Of a DNA stretch of 64,000 nucleotides, positions 31,801 through 42,067 are shown piece after piece. The DNA is from Cytidiella melzeri. Its lineage: Eukaryota > Basidiomycota > Agaricomycetes > Polyporales > Irpicaceae. Position 1 is the stretch's first letter, and each line of letters starts with the position of its first letter. The notes beneath the pieces are model-generated. The model was not told where the DNA came from. It saw only the letters and a program-made list of their open reading frames with translations, and did no database searches. The stretch covers positions 1 to 64,000 of the forward strand of contig JABYQR010000211.1 of the NCBI GenBank assembly GCA_022592445.1, given 5' to 3'. The translations under genes were made by a program, and so were the position numbers.

Positions 31801-32664
31801 CAACAAGACAACTGGGTCGATCATCTACCGGCGGCTGAGTTTGCACTCAACTCGCGAGTACATGCGGGTAACTCACAAACACCGTTTGAAGTCATCTATG
31901 GATATTGTCCTGACTTCACCATACCAGTTGGCAAGCGAAGTAATATCCCGTCGCTTGATGAGCGCCTTGACAACATGGCTCGAGTACGCAAAGAGACTGA
32001 AGCAGCTCTTTGTCTAAGCAAAGAGAAGATGAAGCAACTCTACGAATCTGAGAAGCGATCTCCACGCGTCTTCCAGGTGGGTGACATGGTCTGGCTGAAC
32101 GCTAAGAACGTCCAGATCCACCAGGCTACCCCTAAACTTGGCCCTCGACAACTCGGCCTGTACAAGGTCATTGAATGCATAGGCGATCTCGACTACAAAC
32201 TTGATCTACCCAGCTATCTCCGAATCCACCCTGTCTTCCATATCAACTGTCTAAGTCCCTGGCACAACAACGGCAAAGACGTACCTCCACCTCCTGATCC
32301 TATTGTCATAGACGGAGAAGAGCAGTACATCGTTGAGAAAGTGCTAGACAGCAGGCTACACAAACGATGGAAGAAACTGCAATTCCTAGTCAAATGGGAA
32401 GAATATTCAGACGGACACAATAGCTGGGAACCAGTAGAAAACCTCGAGAATAGTCAAGAAGCAATTGACGACTTCTACAAAGCAAACCCCGGAGCGCCCC
32501 GGGTCATCAAAGCTTCACTCTTCGCGGATCTCCGCTCACACTTTCGGGAATTCAATACCCAGACCGACCCTGCTTTCCTTCGCACGATCTATCCATCTAC
32601 ATACAATCTTAGCTGGGATGAAGGCAAACACATCGGTCTGGATATCTCAAGAACATCACACTGA
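28855..32664 (+). pseudogene. B1 pol: protease, RT, RNase H, integrase, chromodomain
   Basis: One frame throughout, broken only by TGA at 30721 in YEIFD-EMLAI, where relatives have Arg (CGA to TGA fits a single C-to-T change). Protease IDSGATALFISHQF near 29090. RT VYLDDILIWS near 30150. RNase H VDASGYATGGI. Integrase HDTPAAGHPGKHGTIEL, CNCCQRYK, VDLITQLP, SDRGPQFAAR and VERKNQDIEQ. The chromodomain is YIVEKVLDSR ... FLVKWEEYSDGHNSWEP. It is otherwise complete, about 1270 codons. Confidence 0.95.
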
Positions 32665-32812
32665 CGGGTAACGTCAAGTCAACAACACCAGAAGGGGAGA
32701 AACTTCCTAGCATCCTTCTGACTAGACAATCGAGGCAATTCTGCTGAATCCCTGTAGACGGGTAGAAGACCTCTATCACCACAGCACAGTGATGCTTCGC
32801 GAGGACGCTCGA

Positions 32813-32829
32813 TTTTAGGAGGGGGGTAA
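32813..32829 (+). promoter_or_regulatory. B1 polypurine tract
   Basis: TTTTAGGAGGGGGGTAA immediately before the 3' LTR. Confidence 0.92.
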
Positions 32830-33587
32830 TGTCATGGATGGCCTGACTAGCCCTTAATTTTTGCAATCTACCTCTTGTTTTTATCTGTAAAACTCCGGGC
32901 TGCAGCTCAGTTGCAACCTTCTCTGCATAAACACTCTTTTCACGTCTATTTAGCGCCCGTATCACGTGGCTTAGACGCTCCACACGGTCACATTACTTGC
33001 TACTACGTCACACTGGCATGTGACTTAGCTTGAGTAAGACCACATGGCTACAAGCACATGGCTCAGCCCATAGCTAGGGTTTGACGTCATAGATACTGTT
33101 CACATGGGCTCCTTATTGTTCTTTCCCTATTGTTCTCTTTATGGAAGGATGTTCTCACAGGTGTGGGAATGGAATACAATAGTTGGTCTCCTTTTAGATA
33201 GATTCTCTCACGAGTAGAGTTCTTGGCAAGGTCTAGACAATAGCTATTGTTCTCCTTTAGGTAGTTCTTTTGTTCTTCGTTCACACGGCTTCTTGCAAAG
33301 CCTGCCCTCAACATGGTCTGTGCGCAGGTCCCTGAAGTCTATATATACTGCTGCATGTACGCTCCTAGCCCCCATCTCGACCTCTTGGTCTTTACTGGGC
33401 TAGGTAAGCAAATCCCCTCTGTACTACACAGCTGGTAGTCACAATACCAACTTGGTCTTTACTGGGCTAGCAACTTGAAAAAAGTCTGATAGCTGGTGAA
33501 AGCATCGTGCTCTATGCCTGCCACCACCTCCCCGTCGTTTTCCACTTCGTGTCCCTGTTTGTCACGTCAAGCCCCGTCTCCGTGTCA
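32830..33587 (+). repeat. B1 3' LTR
   Basis: 758 bp, equal in length to the 5' copy, with scattered substitutions. Its last bases read GTGTCA instead of GTGACA. It is not followed by the left target duplication. Confidence 0.93.
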
Positions 33588-33798
33588 GATACGCTCATGC
33601 ATAGCGTAATATCTAATTGTTTTATCTATACAATTAGACGTGCTGCAACACAGCTGGACACTCACATTGAGCAGGAAAATGACTTGGCCTCTACGTGAGT
33701 CATTTATGTGCGGATGCACTAAGTCTCAAATCTAATTCATGTTTTTATACATGATATCTAGTGATTCACTAGCGCAATGACGTGAATGTCGTGTACTG
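33588..33798. other. Unassigned junction between B1 and copia C remains
   Basis: About 210 bp that match neither B1 nor a copia protein. It contains an 8 bp inverted repeat (TCTAATTG ... CAATTAGA). It probably marks a rearrangement that removed the copia integrase. Confidence 0.5.
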
Positions 33799-35580
33799 GT
33801 GTTGCCTGAATGGTACCATGACTTCATGCCTACCACTGTCTCAAACAAGGGGGGGCTGGATGTGCAGGCTGCACTCATACACACCGTTCTCGTCCGAGGT
33901 GAAGACCTATCAGTCAATGTCCACATAGCTCAGATTCCAAATATCATACCCATGTTCCTTCATGCCGACGCACGATACGACTCACTTGCTTGCGGTGCGC
34001 TACAACCAATGGACAATCCTGACGCCACCAATCCTAGTACAATCAAGGAAGCTCAACGGAGCATTTACTGGACGGAGTGACTAGCGGCAATATACGAGGA
34101 GCTAGAGGTGTTGAAGGCAAAAGGAGTCTATGAGGAAATCAAATCACTACCGTCAGGCTGGAAGGCTGTGGACTGCAGATAGGTACTTCACATCAAGCAG
34201 AACCTCAACGGCCATATCTCGCGCTTCAAGGCACGCCTAGTCGCCAAAGGATTCACTCGGTATCCTGGACAAGACTTCACGTATATGTTTGCTCCCATCG
34301 TCAGATGGGACTTGGTCCGAGTGATACTCGCAGTTGCGGCGTTTTGAGATCTGGAACTATGACACATAGATATCAAGACAGCTTTTCTTAATGGACCTCT
34401 CTCAGAAGAGATCTACATGCGCCAACCGGAGATCGCTGGACCAGGCTATTGGCGTCTTCACAAGGGGCTATACAGCTTGAAGCAAGCAGGGAGGTCATGG
34501 TATTTAGAATTCAATGACAAATACACCAGTCTCAGTTTCTGTAGATGCAAATCCAATTGGAGCGTCCATCTCCATGAACGCAATACACACATATCGATGT
34601 CGGCCACGAGCGTCGATGATATTCTTCTTGCGTCAAGGTCTAGAGCGGAATCAGACTTAGTCACTCAACAACTCAGCAAGTGTTTTGATATTACCAACAA
34701 CGGCGACGTCGAATGGCTACTAGGATGCAAAGTCACACAAAATCAAGACCGACAAACACTACTATTGTCGCAAGAATTGTACATTGAATCTATCCTACGC
34801 ACATTCGGAATGGAACACTGCAACGCAGTTAGTACACCCCTTGCGCCACACACCATCTTCTCTGTCAACAACTATCCACAAACCGACCAGGAACAATCAA
34901 ACGTCCACGAACTCCCGTACTGTGCAGTAGTCGGCAAGGCAATGTACTTGGTCACAACATGCCGACCCGACGTAGCTTTTGCCGCCCGCGAACTGGCCAA
35001 ATACATGTCGAACTACGGAATCAAGCATTGGACCGCAGCAAAACATCCCTTGTGGTATCTACAAGGTACCAGGTCCATAGGCATCTCCCTTGGTCACCTC
35101 GATCATCCATATCCCATCTTTCGGGTGTTCACTGACTCTGATTGGGGTTCGACGGAGCACAGGAAGTCAATCTCAGGATAAATGATGATGATGGGGAATT
35201 CGCCGATCTCATGGAGTTCAAAACAACAGACCGTTGTTGTGTTATCCTCGTGCAAGGCAGAATACCTTGCTTGTACGCACACCGCGGGTCAAATCATATT
35301 CCTTCAACAATTACTTGAAGAACTTGGTTTCCCTCAGCAACATGCCACAACACTGTTTTGCGACAACAACGGGACGGTCACATGTACTCATGATCCTCAC
35401 AGACATACTCGAATGAAGCATATCGACATACGCATCCATTTTATTTGAGACTGTGTGAATAAGCGACTGATAGACGTTCACCGCGTACCTGGAAAGGAGA
35501 ACATGGCGGATATTCTTACAAAGGGATTACCACGCATCTTACATTCAAGGGCGATGAAGTTTCTAGGACTTGATACGGGG
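33799..35580 (+). pseudogene. Copia C RT and RNase H remains
   Basis: The pre-RT linker ends in PSTIKEAQRSIYWTE. RT has KARLVAKGFTRYPGQDF, IDIKTAFLNGPLSEEIYM, LKQAGRSWYLEF and catalytic VDDILLAS (near 34610). RNase H has FTDSDWGSTEHRKSISG, WSSKQQTVVVLSSCKAEYLA and KHIDIRIHF, ending with ENMADILTKGL. In-frame stops lie at about 34078, 34181, 34345, 34360, 35179 and 35446, several where copia proteins have Trp or Arg. The integrase is absent. Confidence 0.9.
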
Positions 35581-35582
35581 CA

Positions 35583-35590
35583 AGGGGGGG
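35583..35590 (+). promoter_or_regulatory. Copia C polypurine tract
   Basis: AGGGGGGG directly before the 3' LTR. Confidence 0.8.
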
Positions 35591-35807
35591 TGTCAGATGG
35601 TGACCCGACCGAGTCACTTGATTAGGAAAGAGGCGGGAGGCGCGGATTGCCATAATGGGTTTTAGACGCCCCACGGACTTACACGAGCAATCCTGGTACA
35701 ACGTATTCTCTATCGTTGACTATGTTGTACCAGGTATGTGTTTTTCACTCTGGATTTGTACCATAACAATTGATCGTTGACTACATTGTACCAGTACTCG
35801 AATAACA
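35591..35807 (+). repeat. Copia C 3' LTR
   Basis: 217 bp, TGTCAG...TAACA, uninterrupted copy; followed by GTATG. Confidence 0.96.
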
Positions 35808-36150
35808 GTATGGCTCCTGTTTCCGCAACCAAATTTATCAATTGTAGTACAGTCACTTTATCTCAGATCAAGTTGCCTATCAAAGGTGTCACCAATAGCG
35901 AATGCCTGTAATACAGTCAAGATTGATGACCAGATGGCTTGGCAAGGTCCTTACCAGGAACAGAATCGTCTACTGAGGTTCTTTGTCTTTGTGATAACAA
36001 AGTCAAGGTGCAATTAACTATTTCATGCTATATGATTTATTCAATTTGCTATCAATAACAAAATCACTTTCAGCTCTGCTCCTGCAGTTTACCAAATTTT
36101 ATCTGAATTATTTAACATAGTTCAACACCATTAAGAAGAAGACGCATGTC
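35808..36150 (+). repeat. Repeat family R, copy 1, right part
   Basis: Aligns with 59510-59839 of R2 (for example CTATCAAAGGTGTCACCAAT and CTGCTCCTGCAGTTTACCA), confirming that copia C split one R copy. Confidence 0.88.
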
Positions 36151-37368
36151 AAACAATCTTTATCTCCATGCTCTACTCCACAAACTTGTTTCAATTCTGT
36201 ACTCACACCCATTGTTGCACTTCAAACAATACAGCATAGTCCCTCTTTTTTCATGAATGATTGTGTGCTCCAGTGAAGACAAACCACCGACTTACTAAAC
36301 ACTACTCATTGAAAAAGCTCTTCCTAACAAGATTACTTGTTCAGGCTTCTACCAGCACCAAGTTTACTTACAAATCTTGCTCAAAAAATAATATTTGATT
36401 CAATCCTCAGGAATTGTACTTGCTGCTTGCCAGCCTTGCTAACGCTAGTTTTAACAGGTTGCCCGCCCCGCCCTATTCCTATTTGTCCTCACAAGTGGGT
36501 CAGTGTTGACAATATCAAACTATAGCGTGTGATCTACTAGATCTAGTGTAATTTTACAAGGGTTTATAGATGGGTGAGCAAATTCCAAAGATCTGGCTCA
36601 GGGCTGGCACAGGGGTGTTTGATGCCCTCACATATGGCTTTGATTGCGGGACAGATAGGTGTCTCCACCCAAGTAATTTTCTGGCATCAACAGTGAACAC
36701 TGCACAAAATTGATGATAAGATATAAGAAGCCCCATGCTACCATTGGTGACTACCTTTATTAATGTATGACTCCTTTTCCCGCAACTAAACTCATCAACT
36801 GTAGTAAACATCAGCAGATCACCACTTTACAGACCATTGCTCAACATTCCATTGCAGCAGTTCCCACTTTGGAGACACTAACCAGAAGGACATGACTTGA
36901 CGCATTAAACTAGACATCATTTTGAGAATCTAGGGTATACATGTTCGCCACAGGATCAATTGTGGATCAGGTGTCGACAAGCGCTCGTTTGTGACGCTCT
37001 CTGCAAAAAACAGCCTCCTGTCCTTGGGCTAAGTCCCGCAGCTGAGGTCGACGCGCCACTCAAATAATGTGGAAAGGGATGCCAGCGACCCCAATGAACA
37101 GATACGCACGCCAATGTACTCGCTGTATGCTACCAATGCTATTGGCGGTAGTCCGAGTGACATGCGCGTGCAGCCAAACGCCGTTGGCAGGCGTATACTA
37201 CCAACTCGAGCCGGGGATACAGTAGAACACTATGGAAACCGACGATCAGACTTCTCACTCGAGCGGAGTTGGCCCATTCAGACCGCCCGAGCTTTATAAG
37301 TTCCCTTGAAGTGGCCGTCCCTCAGGCCTCACTGGCAGGTCTCAGATCTCAGGCTTTAGCCCAGCATC
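36151..37368. other. Intergenic region with a third R fragment
   Basis: No gene seen. 36640-36840 is a short partial R copy (GCTACCATTGGTGACTACCT and flanks match 15695 and 59480). A TTTATAAG near 37291 may be the P450 promoter TATA box. Confidence 0.6.
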
Positions 37369-39648
37369 ATGGTCGTATTGCACCCTGTCCTGGACGTCGT
37401 CGCCACCATCGGTGTCTCGCTCGCACTGCTTACTGCTATAAAGCGAGCGAGCAGAAAGGCTCGCAACAGGTTGCCTTATCCTCCAGGACCGCCTGGCCTG
37501 CCCATCATCGGAAACGTACATCAACTCCCGCAAGACTTTCAAGAACAAAAGTTCTCTGAGTGGGCGCGTCAATATGGTACGTCTTCTCCTGCCCGTGGAT
37601 ACAGACCCATGCTGATCGGTTCCGCTCAAAGGGGACATTGTATTTCTACGGATGTTCGGGACGCCCGCTATCGTCCTCAACTCTGTGCAAGTCGCTCGCG
37701 AACTGCTCGAAAAACGCGGTGCGATCTACTCAGAGAGACCGCCTCTCACTCTTCTCAACAACATGTTCGTATCTCTACCGCTCCAATATCACAACCACTC
37801 ACGACGTTCGCGCAGGATGGGCTGGGACTGTGTCGTCTCTCATTTCTGTACTGGGGAGAGGTTTCGCAAGCATCGCAAATGGATTCAAGCCGGAGTTCAG
37901 GACAAGGAGGTTCTTCGCAGCTATCGTCACATCCAACACCGCGAAGCGTGCACGCTGTTGCTAGGTTTTGTCGACACTCCCGAAGATTTTGAGAGTCATA
38001 TCAAAAGGTACGCATGTCATCGCTTGCCCAAATCCCAATGACCTGAACAACACGTTTCTTAGATATGCCGCAGCTATCATCACAGAAGTTGCGTATGGCC
38101 ACAGACTCACTGGCATCGACGATGAACTGTTGGCTCTTGCGGACAAAGCGACCACCGAGACGGTGAGAGCAGGCAGCCCAGGCTCGAATCCTATCGGACT
38201 GCTGGTAGAGTTCTTCCCAATCCGTGCGTACTAGTCAGAACATAGTCGCATTGCCAAGGTCTTACTGGCCTTGCAATGATTAGTCCAACATTACCCTCTG
38301 TGGCTGCCGGGGTCTGAGTTCAGGATCAAAACCGACGAGATTCGAGGCCACGTACGTCGGATGATGGACATACCCTACAACATGGTCAAGGAACAACTCG
38401 TCAGCGGCATTTTTCTTACCATGCCATCCCTTAGAGTACTGAATTCCAGTCGTTATGGTTCAGGCTGCAGGGGAAGCTGTTCCCTGCCTCACAACAAATC
38501 TTCTAGAGGATTGTATCGCCCACGAGGCGTTGACTGAATCAGAAGAGGTGGACATCAAGGGTGTCGCAGCCGTCCTATATGCAGGTACGCAAATAGCCAC
38601 TTTTTACAGCAACCAATCACGCTCACTGGTTTGACCAAGCGGGGACAGATACTGTGCGTTTGAATTGCATTGATGGCTTATCCATCAGCACTAACCTGAC
38701 CAAGTCGATCACCGTCATGGCATCATTTCTGCTAGCTATGACACGCTATCCAAACGTCTTCAAGAAGGCTCAGCAGGAAATGGATCGTGTAGTGGGGACC
38801 GACAGACTACCAGACTTGGATGACTATGACTCCCTCCCATACCTGGAATTCATCTTCAGGGAAGTTCTACGGTACGCGCTTGGTTGAAACTATTCAGCGA
38901 TATCTGCAGTTACGCTCACTGTTTTCAACTCTCCAGCACAACCTCTCCAGCTCCATTGGGGATGCCGCATGCGCTCACGAAGAACGACGTGTATCGCGGA
39001 TACGCGATTCCAGCTGGCTCGATGGTCATTGTCAACATCTGGTCAGTCTTCAAATGAAAGACCTACGTCTTGTGCGCTGACGTTGTGTTGTCAGGGAAAT
39101 GCTGCACAACCCAAAAATGTATCCCGATCCCGACAGGTTCTGGCCGGAACGATACGAAGGCCTCGACAAGTCTCAGCTCGACTCTACAGACCCCAGAAAC
39201 ATTGTGTTCGGATTCGGTCGCAGGTGGGTGCCCATTTTGCCCAGACGTGGGCAGGGATTGGCTCAACTACTAATCAAAAACCCGTCCCAACATATCCTAC
39301 CACCGAATGCTAATCAGACGATGCCCTGGCGAGCAGCTCACCGAAACGAATTGGTACTTGATGGCGTCTTACGTGATTGCAACCATGGACGTATCGAGAG
39401 CGAAAGACGACGACGGAAGAGAGATCGTGCCCCCTGGAGATTTCCACTCTGGATTCGTAAAGTAAGTGAACCAGGGAGATTGTGCGTATTAGCACACTAT
39501 CTCTTATTTCTCCAGGAAATGGGTTTTTTTTTTGGATTTTATTTTTATTTTTCCTGCTCCTAGACATCCCAAACCGTTCAAGTGCGCGATACGCCCGCGA
39601 TCTGAAAAGGCTGTGAACCTTGTCAGACAGATCAGCGCGATGACATGA
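37369..39648 (+). CDS. Cytochrome P450 monooxygenase, 12 exons
   Basis: Heme-thiolate monooxygenase, expected at the ER membrane. Exons read as 37369-37576, 37632-37764, 37816-38007, 38063-38223, 38284-38399, 38464-38584, 38640-38653, 38705-38871, 38937-39041, 39095-39223, 39318-39461, 39564-39648; all introns are GT-AG. The N-terminal anchor (residues about 5-25) is followed by the hinge PYPPGPPGLPIIGN. The I-helix AGTDT is encoded by a 14 nt exon, the K-helix is EVLR, then FWPERYEG. The heme motif FGFGR / RRCPGE is split by an intron. The C-terminus HPKPFKCAIRPRS is typical. No stop is needed with these exons, so it may be functional. Substrate unknown. Confidence 0.88.
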
Positions 39649-40239
39649 TGGGGCTCAACTACACCGCCAACTTGATCTCAGGTGGTTACCGCCCTGATCG
39701 TGAATAATGCTCGCCGCGCGCTTGGCGACTGAGGTCTCTGGTATTGTCCCCTGAAATCCATCAGAAACGTGAAGAAAAATTTCTACAATATCACTCCTTC
39801 CTCTGAATAGCTCGAGACCCACCGCGTGAGCACTATAGGTTTGTCACTGTCCTCTCAGAAGATGCGAACGAATGTAATACACATGTAATGCAGGCAGGCA
39901 TCTCAATTCTTGCCGCATGATATCTTTCAGATTTTCATCGCAGTGACTGCAGCTGTGCGCGGGGTTCCTCGACGAAGATCAATGCGATTTGAGCTCCCGA
40001 CCCAGCACCCAGCAGCGGCTGCTCTCCGCTCATTCAAATCATAGCACGGTCATTGAGTAAACAAGGCTTATCATTATAATGAAAGATCTAGTAGCTATAT
40101 GTGGAAACACGCATTAAGAGATCAAAATATCAATCAGAGTCAACAAAGGTAAGAAGAACAAGGCTGAATAGAATGAGAATAAGCACAAAAGGAGCGAGCA
40201 TGACCGTGACTTGGAACCTTAGAGTCAGTGAAGACCAGT
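39649..40239. other. Convergent intergenic spacer
   Basis: About 590 bp between the 3' ends of the P450 and the minus-strand gene. No ORF of note; terminal repeats of a transposon were sought and not found. Confidence 0.55.
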
Positions 40240-41868
40240 TCATCCCTCGTCTTCGTTGTCATGATCTTCGCTACCGTCCTCGTCGTCATAGTCTTGTTCC
40301 GACGGCGGAAGAATTGGGGCAGCCAGTGCGGTCTCTTCAATTTCGCGTTGAATCGCGGTGCCTGATGTGTTCGTGTATCCTTTCGGGTCTGATGGGTGGC
40401 CGTAGATACGCAGATCGTCGTGGAGAATATCAAGAAAAACCCTGTCACTCATAGTCAATATACGCGGCATATCAATACACGAGATGAAAGAACAAACTTC
40501 GCGATGTCCTCTTTCTCAGTCGGAGTTCCTTTGAATGCTTCGCGGATAGCTTGAAGTCCTTCGTCGACATTAGGCCAGAAATCCCCTCCACCTCCGGCTT
40601 GACAGAAAACTTGACGCTGTCATCATCGTGTCAGACGTCGTTAAGCAGCTGAAATCATATCAGGCACATACCAGATATGCGAAACGAGCACACATTGGCG
40701 CTGTAACAATGACATCCTTCTTGCTGTTGCCGATGCAATTCTTGACAAGGGCAACGATGTCGACAGCCTTCACACGCTCTCCGTCAGGGTTTTGAGGGTT
40801 GGACTCTCCGATAGACAGCTTGATCTACGCATGTTATCATCAGAAATATTAGCACAAAACGTAATCCAGAACGTACCATCTTTTTGATGTCTTTACGAGC
40901 CTCTGTACATCGGCGCCTCACGTACGTATCCACGACCTTGCGCTTGGGAGGAGAGTTGTAAATTGCGGCCGTAACTCCCCACGACGGATGTCGAGCAATG
41001 GTTTCCTGAAGTAAAAGATATAAGTGAGGTTGCATCATGCTAGCACGAGAATGATAATACGCACCAGTAACAAGCGAGGAACATCATCCATGTAGCCAGG
41101 TGAGTTCGGGGAAGTCATGATGACGGTTTTGTATTTTTCGATCTGCATCTATAGAAAAGTGAGGACTGGTCTCGGAGTCACCATGAAATGACAGGCAGAG
41201 AATACCTTCAGCTCGCCATTATTTTTGATGACAAACGGAGCGTCAGCAGGCTGTATGATATCTAGTCGCTCGTGTAACTTCAAAGTGTCAGCGTGAGCTT
41301 GGAAACGCTGTTCTAACGCCGACATCTAGGTGACGAGGTCAGTCGTTGAAGTCAGAACATACAGTGACATTACCTTGGTGAATGCAACGAAAGCTTCCTT
41401 GTTTTTTCCCGAAAGGCTTGTCCTTTGCATTACTCGCCGCGCCATGATTTCGTTACTGTCTGTAGGGGGGTTTCGTCGCTTTTGGCCGGTGCTGGGCCGA
41501 ACCACAATAGGCCCAACAAACTCAGGCGAGCTTGAGCTATGAGACTCGGTAGAAGACTCGGCCTCTCGAGACTCGCTAGAGGAGTCTCCAGTCCCGTCGC
41601 TGGTAGATTCACCGGAAGTCCCGTCGCTGGTAGAATCACCGGAAGTCCCGTCGCTGGTAGAATTACCAGACAATGGTGCGGCTGCGGCACGCCGGGCACG
41701 GTACTCAGCCTGAGCTGGGGACGAGAGTGAGAAGGATTGCTGGTATCCTGACAATGACCACCCTGGTGACGGTGTTCGGGTTTGTGACCTCGACTCAGCG
41801 TGAGACTCCGATGCCCGTGCAAGGCGAGATCTCAGCGCAGCCATATATGCAACCTGATTTGCAGGCAT
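40240..41868 (-). CDS. Multi-exon gene of unknown function, divergent partner
   Basis: Start chosen at the ATG 41868 (MPANQVAYMAALRSRL); about seven introns of 49-60 nt, all GT-AG, keep the frame open. The first exon is Ser/Glu/Thr rich with a 10-residue repeat (STSDGTSGD type, three times), then RRVMQRTSLSGKNKEAFVAFTK. Later exons contain HADTLKLHERLDIIQPADAPF, MTSPNSPGYMDDVPRLLL, TYVRRRCTEARKDIKKM and NCIGNSKKDVIVTAPMCARFAYL. The acidic tail is EQDYDDEDGSEDHDNEDEG. It is likely a nuclear or DNA-linked protein by composition, but I do not recognise a domain. It shares a 200 bp intergenic region with the transposase-like gene at 42068, suggesting joint expression and perhaps one mobile unit. 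Confidence 0.75.
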
Positions 41869-42067
41869 AATAGCGAGATGAGTGAGGTGAACAGAGAGAA
41901 GGCAAAAAGTTACAAGTGGTCGATGGTGGTGCCAGCGCAACAAGAAATCCGGCAAGTTGAATTTTGCGAGCTGAAAGAGGCCGCAGCATCAGCGGATCAA
42001 AATTCCTGGCACAACTTGCACCCACCTGAGTACGCAAAAAAGGCTTGAGCGTACTTATTCAATAAAC

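Larger units (their letters stand above)
17999..33587 (+). mobile_element. Ty3 chromodomain LTR retrotransposon B1, split by B2
   Basis: LTRs 17999-18756 and 32830-33587, both 758 bp and about 98% alike. Order: LTR, self-priming site, ORF0 (split by B2), in-frame TAG, CPNR-gag, -1 slip site, pol with chromodomain, polypurine tract, LTR. Left flank CAAAT and right flank GATAC do not match, so one side has been altered after insertion. Visible damage is one gag frameshift near 27735 and one nonsense codon in pol (30721). Confidence 0.95.
15726..35807 (+). mobile_element. Ty1/copia LTR retrotransposon C, split by B1
   Basis: Bounded by LTRs 15726-16659 (enlarged by solo LTR S1) and 35591-35807, with target duplication GTATG (15721-15725 and 35808-35812). 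The host is repeat R1. Gag/protease remains are at 16738-17998 and RT/RNase H remains at 33799-35580. The integrase is missing, probably lost together with the right-hand B1 target duplication. Many nonsense codons show it is long dead. Confidence 0.93.

Noticed and set aside
33583..33680. tRNA or small RNA gene near the B1 right end
   Set aside because: An 8 bp inverted repeat is present but no cloverleaf, A-box or B-box could be drawn.
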